Below, in pieces: positions 40,741 to 47,884 of a DNA stretch of 47,884 bases. Below the pieces are notes generated by a model. That model was not told the DNA's origin. It saw nothing but the letters and a program-made list of their open reading frames with translations, and searched no databases. Position 1 is the stretch's first letter, and each line of letters begins with the position of its first letter. The DNA comes from Polyangium sp. y55x31 (GTDB lineage Bacteria; Myxococcota_A; Polyangia; Polyangiales; Polyangiaceae). The DNA is taken from NCBI RefSeq assembly GCF_029946505.1, contig NZ_JARZHG010000059.1, positions 1 through 47,884 on the forward strand. Reading direction: 5' to 3'. A program made the translations under genes and the position numbers.

Positions 40741-42227
40741 CCCAGGCCGAACCCAGCGCCCCCGCGGCCGAGCCCGAGCTCGGCGGTCATCCTCTGTTTC
40801 CGCGCCCGGAATCGGAGAGTGGCCCCGATCCGCGCAGATTCGACCTCATCTACATCCACCGCACCCTTCCGGACGGCACGAAAGAGGTGTGCCCGAAAGC
40901 GTGGAAAGGCTCGGACCTCCGGAGCTTGGAGCAGGTCGTCGATCATTACGGCGGTGAGTGCACGTATCAGTTCTCCGCGATTTGCGGGAAGTCCCACCGC
41001 TTCCAGGCATGGTCGGACAAATTCTACGTCGCGGGTCCCGCGCGAAAGCCGTTCTTCGCAGCCGCGACTCCGCCGGCCCCTCCGCCCGCGGCCCCCGTCG
41101 CTTCGGCTGTGGTGCCGCCGCAATACTACGCGGTCCCTGCGCCGCCGCCCGCGCCCGCACCGGCTGCCCCCCCGATGATGGGGGCCGAGTTCCTCACGCT
41201 ACTCCGGGTCATCCTCGAAACCAGCGCGAATCAGCAGGCTGCGTTCATGCGGTCGTTCATCGAAACGGCGAAGCAGCCGCAGTCCAACCCGGCGTTCGAA
41301 GTCATTCGCGACGTGATCGTGCCGCTCCTCGACCGCCAGCAGCCGCAATCCACCTCGACGCTCGAAGTGGTGCGCGAGATCGTCCCGCTGATCCGCGGAA
41401 ACGACGTAGGCAAGCCGATCGGCGGCGCTGGTTACGAGCGAGGCATGGAGCGCGGGCTCGAGCTCGCAAAGTCCCTCGGGGGCGGTGGGGGAAGCGGCGG
41501 GGACGAGTTCGGCGAGATCGCCAAGCTTCTCACGCTCGTGAAGTCCGCGACCGTGGCGAATTCGCAGACCCCGCCTCCTCCTCCTCCTCCGCCCCCGCCT
41601 CCTCCGCCTCCGCAGATGGCCAATGCCTGGCCGATGGGGGCGCCGGTAGCCTGGGAGGGCTGGGAGATGATCCAGACGCCCATGGGCATGATCATGCGGC
41701 AGACGGCGACGCCCGCGCAGCCCGCGCCCGCGCAGCCCACGCCCGCGCAACCCGCGCCCGTGCCGCACGACCCCGTGCCCGTCGAGCTCGCGCAGCTCGA
41801 GCCCGTGGCGCCTGTGCGTGTGCAGCCCGCGGCCCCCGCGCAATGCATCGACGGCGTGAAGCATGTCGCGCCTCCGCCGCGGCCGCCGCCGCCGCCTCCG
41901 CCCGTGCCGGAGCCTCCGTTCATGAGCGTGCCGGTCCCGCCGCCGCCGCCGCCTCCACCGCCTCCGCCCGCGAGCACGCGGACCGAGTCCCGGACGCACA
42001 AATCGGCGAATCTCGCACCGCACCTCACGGCCGCAGGCTTCGTTGCCGCTCCTTCGGAGCCGTCGCCGTCTGCCGACCCGCTCGGCGGGGCCGTTGCGCA
42101 GGGGATGCAGCTTCTCAGCAACAACCCCGACCTCTTCGCGAAACTCCAGGCGCTCGCCACGACCGGATTCTCGCCCGAAGCCTTCGGCGAGGTGCTCGCC
42201 ATGGCCGAAAAGGACGGTGCCAAGTGA
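40737..42227 (+). CDS. Proline-rich module protein with YGGE-domain (element 2)
   Basis: 496 residues, homologous to 10415-11863. The N-terminal domain (DPRRFDLIYIHRTLPDGTKE, then YGGEC-YQF-CGKSH-FYVAGPARKPF), the Gly-rich hinge (GGGGSGGDEFGEIAKLL) and the end (LFAKLQALATTGFSPEAFGE) are well conserved. The middle helices and the proline runs vary in length and sequence. It overlaps the next gene (GTGA). It is probably an elongated structural protein of the particle module. Confidence 0.7.
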   Translation: MTQAEPSAPAAEPELGGHPLFPRPESESGPDPRRFDLIYIHRTLPDGTKEVCPKAWKGSDLRSLEQVVDHYGGECTYQFSAICGKSHRFQAWSDKFYVAGPARKPFFAAATPPAPPPAAPVASAVVPPQYYAVPAPPPAPAPAAPPMMGAEFLTLLRVILETSANQQAAFMRSFIETAKQPQSNPAFEVIRDVIVPLLDRQQPQSTSTLEVVREIVPLIRGNDVGKPIGGAGYERGMERGLELAKSLGGGGGSGGDEFGEIAKLLTLVKSATVANSQTPPPPPPPPPPPPPPQMANAWPMGAPVAWEGWEMIQTPMGMIMRQTATPAQPAPAQPTPAQPAPVPHDPVPVELAQLEPVAPVRVQPAAPAQCIDGVKHVAPPPRPPPPPPPVPEPPFMSVPVPPPPPPPPPPPASTRTESRTHKSANLAPHLTAAGFVAAPSEPSPSADPLGGAVAQGMQLLSNNPDLFAKLQALATTGFSPEAFGEVLAMAEKDGAK

Positions 42228-42682
42228 TCCGGCCGCGCATCATCCATTTCCCATCGAACCTCGCGAAAGCGCGGTACATGGCTGAGGGCAGCAAGCGCGA
42301 TCTCCTGCTTCCCGAGGTCCAACGCTGGGCCGCGGTGTTTCGGCGATTGCCGATCCAGGAGCGGGCCGCCGCGATCCTGAAGTTCTGCCAGTACGCGATC
42401 GACTACGTGCGCGATCCGAAGCGCGAAGTCCTCGAAGACTCGGCGGTGACGCTCTTCCGCGGGTTCGGCGATTGCGACGCGAAGACGCGTGTCTTCGTGA
42501 CACTCTGCCGCGCCTGCGGGATCCCGGCCCGTGAAAAGCCAGTCCGCCCCGAGCAAGACTTTCCGCACATCCTCGCGGAAGTCTTCGTGAATGGCCGATG
42601 GCAACCCGCGGACCCGACGATCCTGAACTCGACGATCGGGCGTATCCCGCCCGCCTGGCTCGCGAGAACGAACTACTGGTGA
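42224..42682 (+). CDS. Transglutaminase-fold protein (element 2)
   Basis: 152 residues starting at GTG 42224, overlapping the previous stop by GTGA. Nearly identical to 11860-12318. Cys84 (RGFGDCDAKTR), His115 (DFPHILAEVF) and Asp130 (RWQPADP) are all kept; changes are conservative (VHERAAA to IQERAAA, CRG to FRG). Purifying selection on this gene is evident, as most differences are at third positions. The role is as suggested for the first copy: cleavage or crosslinking of proteins or wall peptides. Confidence 0.85.
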   Translation: MIRPRIIHFPSNLAKARYMAEGSKRDLLLPEVQRWAAVFRRLPIQERAAAILKFCQYAIDYVRDPKREVLEDSAVTLFRGFGDCDAKTRVFVTLCRACGIPAREKPVRPEQDFPHILAEVFVNGRWQPADPTILNSTIGRIPPAWLARTNYW

Positions 42683-42686
42683 TGCC

Positions 42687-43415
42687 ATGTCGCACAAACC
42701 GCCCCTTCGATGCGCCGTCTGTCTGCGGCGGCGACCCCAGCTTTGCGGTGGATACTGCGCATGCGGCGCGACCGTGTGGGAACTCATCCCGCACGAGGTC
42801 CCGCCGGGCATCGTCGTGGAATCGCTCGAAGAGCGTAGCACGCCATTGCGGCCCACGCATTTCTCAGCGCTGCTCTCACGTGCACTCGGCGGCGTCGTGC
42901 TCGGGTTGAAGGTGCTCGTCGGCGGTGCGCCCGGAGCCGGGAAGTCGACCCTCTGCGCCGAGCTCGCCGCGCAGATCGCTCAGAAGCTGGACGGCCTCGG
43001 TTACTGGCTCGATGCGGAGCAGAACCGGAACCTCGTGCAGGAGCTTTTTCCGCGCACGGGTTCGTCCTCGCGGAACATTCGCCTCGTGAGCAGGCGCAGC
43101 GGAAGCGGATGCAAGGTCGGATGGCGCGACGCTCTCCAGGCCGTACCGCCCGACGCCGCCGTGATCGTCGTGGACTCGCTTCAGCGCTGGGCGCGCAGCT
43201 ACGCCGAGCAGACCACGCTCCTCGAAACGGTCGCGACGATGCGCCCCACCGTGCTCGTCGTCTCGCATTTCAACAAGGCGGGCCAGTTCGCGGGCCCCAT
43301 GGGAAACGAATACGACGTCGATGCGACGGCCATCGTCCGGCCGAAGAACATTGAAGTAACCAAGTGCCGCTGGAGCCTTTGCCCGCGCACGATCGAGCGT
43401 CCGATGGCCTCGTAG
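42687..43415 (+). CDS. RadA/RecA-like ATPase with zinc ribbon (element 2)
   Basis: 242 residues, almost the same as 12323-13051. Cysteines 9, 12, 20, 24 and 26 are present, Walker A GGAPGAGKST and Walker B VIVVD are intact, and KAGQFAGPMGNEYDVDATAI is unchanged. Only a few residues differ, such as IAQKLDG for IAAKLDG and SRNIRL for SQHIRL. The spacing to both neighbours is the same as in element 1. It remains the only motor-type ATPase visible in the module. Confidence 0.85.
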   Translation: MSHKPPLRCAVCLRRRPQLCGGYCACGATVWELIPHEVPPGIVVESLEERSTPLRPTHFSALLSRALGGVVLGLKVLVGGAPGAGKSTLCAELAAQIAQKLDGLGYWLDAEQNRNLVQELFPRTGSSSRNIRLVSRRSGSGCKVGWRDALQAVPPDAAVIVVDSLQRWARSYAEQTTLLETVATMRPTVLVVSHFNKAGQFAGPMGNEYDVDATAIVRPKNIEVTKCRWSLCPRTIERPMAS

Positions 43416-43463
43416 AGCCGTCGCACGAGACACAACCGAAGCAGGGAGAGGAGGCATTTCGGT

Positions 43464-45950
43464 ATGCCCAACGCTATCACTTTGTCCTACGAGACCGATG
43501 AGGAGACCAGCGGCGTCCCCGAAGAGGAAAGCGCGACGCCGTTCGACGACACGGGCGATTTCTTCGATACGCTGCTCGGCGGTGGGGCGCAGTTGCTCTC
43601 GTCCGTCCTGGGGGGAGGAGGCGGCGCCAAACCCAGCGGGGGCGGCGGTGGAATCGGCGAAAGCCTCGGAATGATCGCCGGTGCGGGGCTCGGGACCCTC
43701 GCGGGCGGGGCTGGCGCGTCGATCGGCGCGAATCTCGGAAAGATGGCCGGCGGCGCGGTGGAGAACCTCGTCCGCACGCAGGTCAAAAAGAAGCCGAAGC
43801 CCGGCAAGCAACAGCGCCAGCTCACGAAGCGCGAGCGGAAGATCCTCGCTGACGGCGAGCAGATGACGATGCGCACCGGTGATCCGATGTATGCGCAAGA
43901 GGCGCGGCTCCGCGTGTATCGCCCGGCGGAGTACAAGCGCAAGCGCGACGCGGGGCAGCTCTTGTCCCAGGTCCTTGCGGCCGATTCCGAGCCGGAGGCA
44001 CTGCCGGAGCCTCCGCAGCGGCGTCCCCGGCTCAACTTCGGTGCGATGACGAATTCGCCCCACCTGAAGGAGCCCGACGCGACGTACAACGATACCGCGT
44101 CGCCCGACGCGAGGCCGCGCCCGTTGCAGCACGTCTCGGCCTTGCCGATGAACGCCGCGCAACTCGCGGCAATGGTCCACGCTGTCCCGCTGCTCCGCAT
44201 GCACGATCCGCGGCTCCTGCGCGCGCTCACGGGTGATGGCGGCGCGCGCGACGTCTCCGGCGTCGATCCGACCACGGGCACGTATCACGCGATTCCCGGC
44301 GAGACGCCGCACGGTATTACCAAGAAGCTCACAGGGCAGACCCAGCGCACCCAAGAGCTACTCGCGGCGAACCCCGGCAAACCGGATTCGGATCCCGTGT
44401 GGAACATCCCGCCGGGCTGGCTGCATTATGCGGGCGACACGGGGGCGAACCTCAGCACGGCGCGCAAGTACGTCGTGATCAAGGACGACTGGCCGCAGAA
44501 GATCGCCTCGAAGCTGGGCGCCTTCCCTGCGCGCCCGAAGTGGTGGTCCGAGCTCCGGGCCGCGAACCCGCACAAGGCCACGGAGAACGGGAACTGGACG
44601 TCTCTCTACCCGGGTGAGGAGATCGGAATCCCCAACGAGTGGCCGGACCACCCGCTCGCGGTCGCGGTCAATGGCACCCCTGCGCAGCCGTCCACCCCGG
44701 GCGTGCCCGCTCCGGGGAAGACGACGACGCTCGATCCTGCCGTCGTTCCGCATACGCAGGCGCTTCTCGCGAGCTGGGCATTGCGGAACCCTGGCGATTG
44801 CAACCCTTCGGACTTCGGGAGGAATCCGATGGACCTCGTCAGCGGATTCACGCCGCGGACGACGCAGGCGCTCGCCTCGTTCCAGACGTGGTGGAACAAG
44901 AAGCAGCCGACGAGGCCGCTGCCCACCACGGGCGAGCTCGACCAGGCGACGTACAATGCGCTGGTCGAGGAAAACAACGCTTCGGGTACGCCTTTCGACA
45001 ACGCGTCGAGCGGCGGAACGAAGGCGGATGGCCAATCGACGTCAGAATCCAAGACCAGTCCACCGCCGCCGCCGCCACCGCCACCACCGCCTCCTGCTCC
45101 TACAACCACAGGGCTGCCGGCTGGCGTGAGTGTCCAGCAGAGCACGAAGCCCGGCCATGTCCTCGTGGTGACGCCTCTGGGAAGCTTCGACCTGCCCGCG
45201 ACGCCGGGCTCGCAGCCAGGGACGGTGGTCGTCGACGTGCCGCTGCTCGGAAAGCGCGAAGTCCCGGCTCCGACCGCACCGCAGCAGCAGTCCACGACTC
45301 CGCCGCCCCCGACTCCGCCGCCCCCGCCTTCGCCGCCCCCGCCTCCGCCGCCCCCACCTCCTCCCGCCGCGCCTTCCGCGGGGCTGCCGGCTGGTGTGAG
45401 CGTCCAGCAAAGCACAAAGCCCGGCCATGTCCTCGTGGTGACGCCTGTGGGGAGCTTCGACCTACCCGCGACGCCGGGCTCGAAGCCGGGGACGGTGGTC
45501 GTCGACGTGCCGCTGTTCGGAAAGCACGAAATTCCTGCGCCGCAGCAATCCTCCTCGACGAGCTCGGGCAATACCACAACGAGCTCGCAAACGACGGGCA
45601 CCCAGCTCGACGATAACCTGAGGCCAGACGAGAGAGCTGAAATCATCCTGGTCATGGACTATGTGACTGACCCGGATGTGCTCGATCAGTTGGCGGACAC
45701 ATACGAATCGAACGGGCATCCACTCGCCGCCAAAGCCCTCCGCGAGCGCGCCGAAAAATGCCGGGCGCTCATTGCGGAAGGGGGGATGATCGCAGAGCAG
45801 GAGGACGGCTACGGCAACTGGAGCGGCGGCTCCGGCAACTGGAGCGGCAGCTACGGCGGCAGCTCGACGCCCTCCACCTCGTCCAGCGGCAGTAGCGGAG
45901 GTCTGCTGCCCGTGATCGCCATCATTGGTGCCGGGCTCGCATTCTCGTGA
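43464..45950 (+). CDS. Large LysM / peptidoglycan-binding module protein (element 2)
   Basis: 828 residues, with the same domain order as 13100-15550: Gly-rich hydrophobic stretch, basic segment, two LysM-like domains, PG-binding-1-like domain, two beta repeats and a C-terminal membrane segment. The 12 extra residues are mainly in the second polyproline linker (PPPPTPPPPPSPPPP instead of a pure run). From about 44620 to 45600 the DNA is nearly identical to the first copy, more so than in the upstream genes. It is probably a wall-contacting particle component. Confidence 0.8.
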   Translation: MPNAITLSYETDEETSGVPEEESATPFDDTGDFFDTLLGGGAQLLSSVLGGGGGAKPSGGGGGIGESLGMIAGAGLGTLAGGAGASIGANLGKMAGGAVENLVRTQVKKKPKPGKQQRQLTKRERKILADGEQMTMRTGDPMYAQEARLRVYRPAEYKRKRDAGQLLSQVLAADSEPEALPEPPQRRPRLNFGAMTNSPHLKEPDATYNDTASPDARPRPLQHVSALPMNAAQLAAMVHAVPLLRMHDPRLLRALTGDGGARDVSGVDPTTGTYHAIPGETPHGITKKLTGQTQRTQELLAANPGKPDSDPVWNIPPGWLHYAGDTGANLSTARKYVVIKDDWPQKIASKLGAFPARPKWWSELRAANPHKATENGNWTSLYPGEEIGIPNEWPDHPLAVAVNGTPAQPSTPGVPAPGKTTTLDPAVVPHTQALLASWALRNPGDCNPSDFGRNPMDLVSGFTPRTTQALASFQTWWNKKQPTRPLPTTGELDQATYNALVEENNASGTPFDNASSGGTKADGQSTSESKTSPPPPPPPPPPPPAPTTTGLPAGVSVQQSTKPGHVLVVTPLGSFDLPATPGSQPGTVVVDVPLLGKREVPAPTAPQQQSTTPPPPTPPPPPSPPPPPPPPPPPAAPSAGLPAGVSVQQSTKPGHVLVVTPVGSFDLPATPGSKPGTVVVDVPLFGKHEIPAPQQSSSTSSGNTTTSSQTTGTQLDDNLRPDERAEIILVMDYVTDPDVLDQLADTYESNGHPLAAKALRERAEKCRALIAEGGMIAEQEDGYGNWSGGSGNWSGSYGGSSTPSTSSSGSSGGLLPVIAIIGAGLAFS

Positions 45951-45971
45951 CCAATAGGGGGCCGCGTCGAC

Positions 45972-46808
45972 ATGCCTGATTACCTGCCTTTCTGGTGGTG
46001 GAAGTGGTGGCAAAGGCACCAGCAGCCGAAGCCTGCCCCGACGCCGGCCCCTATTCCCCATTCCTCCGGTCTCTTTCGGTGGATGCACCAGGACCGGGAT
46101 CTGACCACCGTGGGCGCTGCGGCGCTCGAAACGGCGAAGCGCGGGACGTGGACGTCGCTCGACAAGAAGAAGCGTGCGCGCCAGTTCCGGGCGTTTGTTG
46201 TGATGTCACTCCGCATCGCGCCGCTGTCCTGGCGGCAGGTGCCACTCGGGCAACTCGGTCCGCATCTCTACAGCACGCCAGAGCGAAATGCCGCAGGCTC
46301 GGCGATTGCTCGCACGCTCGTCCTTCTCGCGCCGGACAACATCCGCCCCGGGTCCGACATCGTCACGAACGAGGGTGACCCGACGCAAGGAACGATCGAG
46401 ACCGGCATCATCCATGCTGTGACCATTCTGCTGGTCACCTTTGTCGCCATTGTAGCGGCGTACCTGGGTGGCATCGCCGTGCAGTCCATCCACGCCATCA
46501 ACTTCGACGACGAGATTACCAAGCGCCTCCTCGCCGCGCAGGCCCGCAGCATGGAAATCCTCTCGCTGCACATCGAACGCGAGCGCATCGCCGGCCACGA
46601 ATTGCCGTTCGACGAAACTGAGCGATCGATGCTCCTCGCACTCGAAGACGTGCAGCGGCGCCTCGCCACGCAGCGCCACCGGCCGCTTCCGTCGCCCTTC
46701 CAGGGCGCAACGGAGCTCGTCAAGGCGACGACGAGCTTCCTTCCTATGGCTCTACTCGTATTCGCAGCCTTCTTCCTCATCAAACACCATGACGAAAGGA
46801 GATCGTAA
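45972..46808 (+). CDS. Two-pass membrane protein of the module (element 2)
   Basis: 278 residues, nearly identical to 15572-16408. The Trp-rich start (LPFWWWKWWQRH) and both hydrophobic segments (AVTILLVTFVAIVAAYLGGI; FLPMALLVFAAFFLI) are conserved; most substitutions are silent or mild (K for N, I for V). It is followed by the frameshifted membrane gene three bases later. The frame is intact and should be functional if expressed. Confidence 0.75.
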   Translation: MPDYLPFWWWKWWQRHQQPKPAPTPAPIPHSSGLFRWMHQDRDLTTVGAAALETAKRGTWTSLDKKKRARQFRAFVVMSLRIAPLSWRQVPLGQLGPHLYSTPERNAAGSAIARTLVLLAPDNIRPGSDIVTNEGDPTQGTIETGIIHAVTILLVTFVAIVAAYLGGIAVQSIHAINFDDEITKRLLAAQARSMEILSLHIERERIAGHELPFDETERSMLLALEDVQRRLATQRHRPLPSPFQGATELVKATTSFLPMALLVFAAFFLIKHHDERRS

Positions 46809-46811
46809 CGC

Positions 46812-47337
46812 ATGGCAGAAGAAAGGAAAGTTCCTGTGGACCGCTCCCTCGTGGCGGTTCCACGCGCCCGGCTTCGGCGCCGGCACAGCGGTAGGCATTG
46901 GGCTCGCGATGTGGGGACCGGGTTCCTCTACACCGCGGGTGCCGGTGCGGTGGTCGCTCTCCTCGCGAACCTGGACGACATCCGGAACAGCAAGGAGGTC
47001 AAAGACCACTGGTGGCTCATGCCGGTCGCGCTGGTCGCGATCGGATACATCGCTGCGGAAGCGGCGCAATGCGCACGCGAACGCAGTGATCGCGGTGGGC
47101 GGCGCCATGTTTGCGCTCGCGTACATGGCGCAGCAAAAGGCCGCGGCTGCGCAGAAGCAGGCCCCCGCCGGACCGCAGCAGGCCGTTTTCAGGGCCGACG
47201 ACACCGCCGCACCCGTCGGCATACTGCCGCCGGGACCGCAGTCGGGCTTCTGGCTCCAGACGCCCGACGGCCGTTTCGTGCGATTGCCCCATATTTCGCG
47301 GCGTATGCAGGCAACCCGCGTGCAGAACACCGCATAA
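46812..47337 (+). pseudogene. Small membrane protein of the module, frameshifted copy
   Basis: Homologue of 16412-16933. The reading frame matches through VKDHWWLMPVALVAIGY. At about 47050-47070 the DNA has one extra base relative to copy 1, so the C-terminal half (KRRNAHANAVIAVGG, GFWLQTPDGRFVRL) lies in the next frame and ends at TAA 47335-47337. Read from ATG 46812 without a shift, the frame runs on as Arg-rich nonsense. The extra base puts the C-terminal half in the frame that starts at ATG 46789. It is either a broken gene or one that uses frameshifting. Confidence 0.6.
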
Positions 47338-47355
47338 CCAGAAGGACAAGCGACC

Positions 47356-47763
47356 ATGAGCAGTGTACTGGATATCTTGCGACAATCCGACGAAGAGGGG
47401 GAAACCGCCTCGCCCTTCGAGGAAATCGACGAATCCGATACCGCCGGTCCCGACGACGAAGACGACGACACGGCTGCGATCGAGCTCGAGGCCGAGGAGG
47501 AAGACACGGGCGACATTCGCGCGCTGCGCAAACGCGGGAAAAAGCACGTGCCGCTCGAGGAACTGCCCACGCTCCTGCGGCGCTCGCGGGCGCGCGGGCA
47601 GCGCGCCGGCATGAAGAAGGCGCAGAAGACGCAGCCCCAGAAGGTGAAGCCGCGCCCGAAATTGCCTCCCAACTACATCCCGCCGAACACCGGTGCGCGC
47701 GAGCTCTTCAACAAGTGGACGGCGCGCGACGCCAAGTTCGTCATGCGCCAGGACGGTCACTAG
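47356..47763 (+). pseudogene. Capsid-like protein gene, truncated by insertion (element 2)
   Basis: Corresponds to residues 1-135 of the 16952-18127 protein. Identity is high up to KFVMRQDGH, then TAG follows where copy 1 continues HYYSVVEIP. The DNA right of GGTCACTA no longer matches. Only the disordered acidic/basic N terminus remains and the beta domain is lost, so this copy cannot form a capsid. Confidence 0.8.
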
Positions 47764-47884
47764 AACTCATCTCATAAACCGTCGAGTAGGTCCATCGGCT
47801 CCAACATCCCACTTTGTAGGATCAATCGAACGAGGCTCGGTCCAGTCGTCGGTACATTTTTGATTGCTGACGACATATGCAGGT
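47764..47884. mobile_element. Unrelated, AT-richer DNA inserted in the capsid-like gene (possible IS end)
   Basis: Sequence similarity to module copy 1 stops abruptly after GGTCACTA. The next bases (GAACTCATCTCATAAACC) and the lower GC content look like the terminus of an insertion sequence, perhaps of the IS5/IS427 type, with TA or CTA as target. Only about 120 bases are visible and no transposase can be confirmed. Confidence 0.35.

Larger units (their letters stand above)
37440..47884. mobile_element. Integrative element 2 (left part)
   Basis: It starts at the second tRNA-like core and repeats the plan of element 1: leftward int and xis, gene-poor region, rightward particle module. The module is damaged: the first gene has an internal deletion, one membrane gene is frameshifted, and the capsid candidate is cut at 47763 by unrelated DNA. 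The right end lies outside the window. Confidence 0.7.

Noticed and set aside
42876-44354. 492-codon minus-strand frame opposite the ATPase and LysM-protein genes
   Set aside because: Shadow of two strongly supported plus-strand genes. It reads through both and the intergenic space, with Arg/Glu-rich composition and no start signal.

Overview
The window is high-GC DNA dominated by densely packed genes. Its Cys-rich and Asp/Gly-rich lipoproteins, alanine/proline-rich secreted proteins and membrane-tethered ECF-like sigma factors suggest a myxobacterium, probably from the Polyangiales. That assignment is inferred from gene character, because no rRNA or other marker gene is present. No CRISPR array or complete tRNA/rRNA gene was found.

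The organising feature is a 45-bp direct repeat (6990-7034 and 37440-37484) that looks like the 3' half of a tRNA-Arg(CCU) gene: anticodon loop, T-arm, acceptor strand and CCA. Just right of each copy is a leftward tyrosine integrase (7278-8441, 37579-38772) and a small excisionase-like HTH protein (8509-8736, 38943-39170). I read the window as tandemly integrated elements: element 0 (right end only, up to 7034), element 1 (complete, 6990-37484, about 30.5 kb) and element 2 (37440 to beyond the window). Each integrase has its own set of 11-bp-spaced short repeats near the core, which look like arm-type sites.

Elements 1 and 2 share the same core layout. A 1.3-1.4 kb gene-poor region is followed by a tightly packed rightward module (10146-19959, and 40510-47763, where the second copy is cut off by foreign DNA). 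The module encodes a small protein whose domain recurs in the next gene, a proline-rich protein, a transglutaminase-fold protein, a RadA-like zinc-ribbon ATPase, a large LysM/peptidoglycan-binding protein, two membrane proteins, a beta-rich protein that is my best major-capsid candidate, a second small beta-rich protein, a SpoIID-type glycan-cleaving enzyme and a GxSxG hydrolase. There is no terminase, portal or tail gene. A tailless phage or satellite with a membrane-associated particle is the working hypothesis; it is inferred, not proven.

Right of the module, element 1 carries cargo: a lipoprotein, a PlsC acyltransferase, divergent HTH genes and a five-gene set. The set comprises a secreted barrel-like protein, a Cys-rich lipoprotein, a membrane-tethered sigma factor, a DUF-like protein and a small DUF-like protein. 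The same set in the same order lies on the opposite strand in element 0 (5776-1307). In element 1 the set is interrupted by a trypsin-fold gene that has lost all three catalytic residues. Last, at the right end next to the att repeat and after a decayed sigma-factor gene, is a lower-GC two-gene operon (29112-37044). It encodes a 2001-residue STAND-like ATPase and a 640-residue partner that resembles an ATPase without a P-loop. This is a candidate undescribed anti-phage or conflict system.
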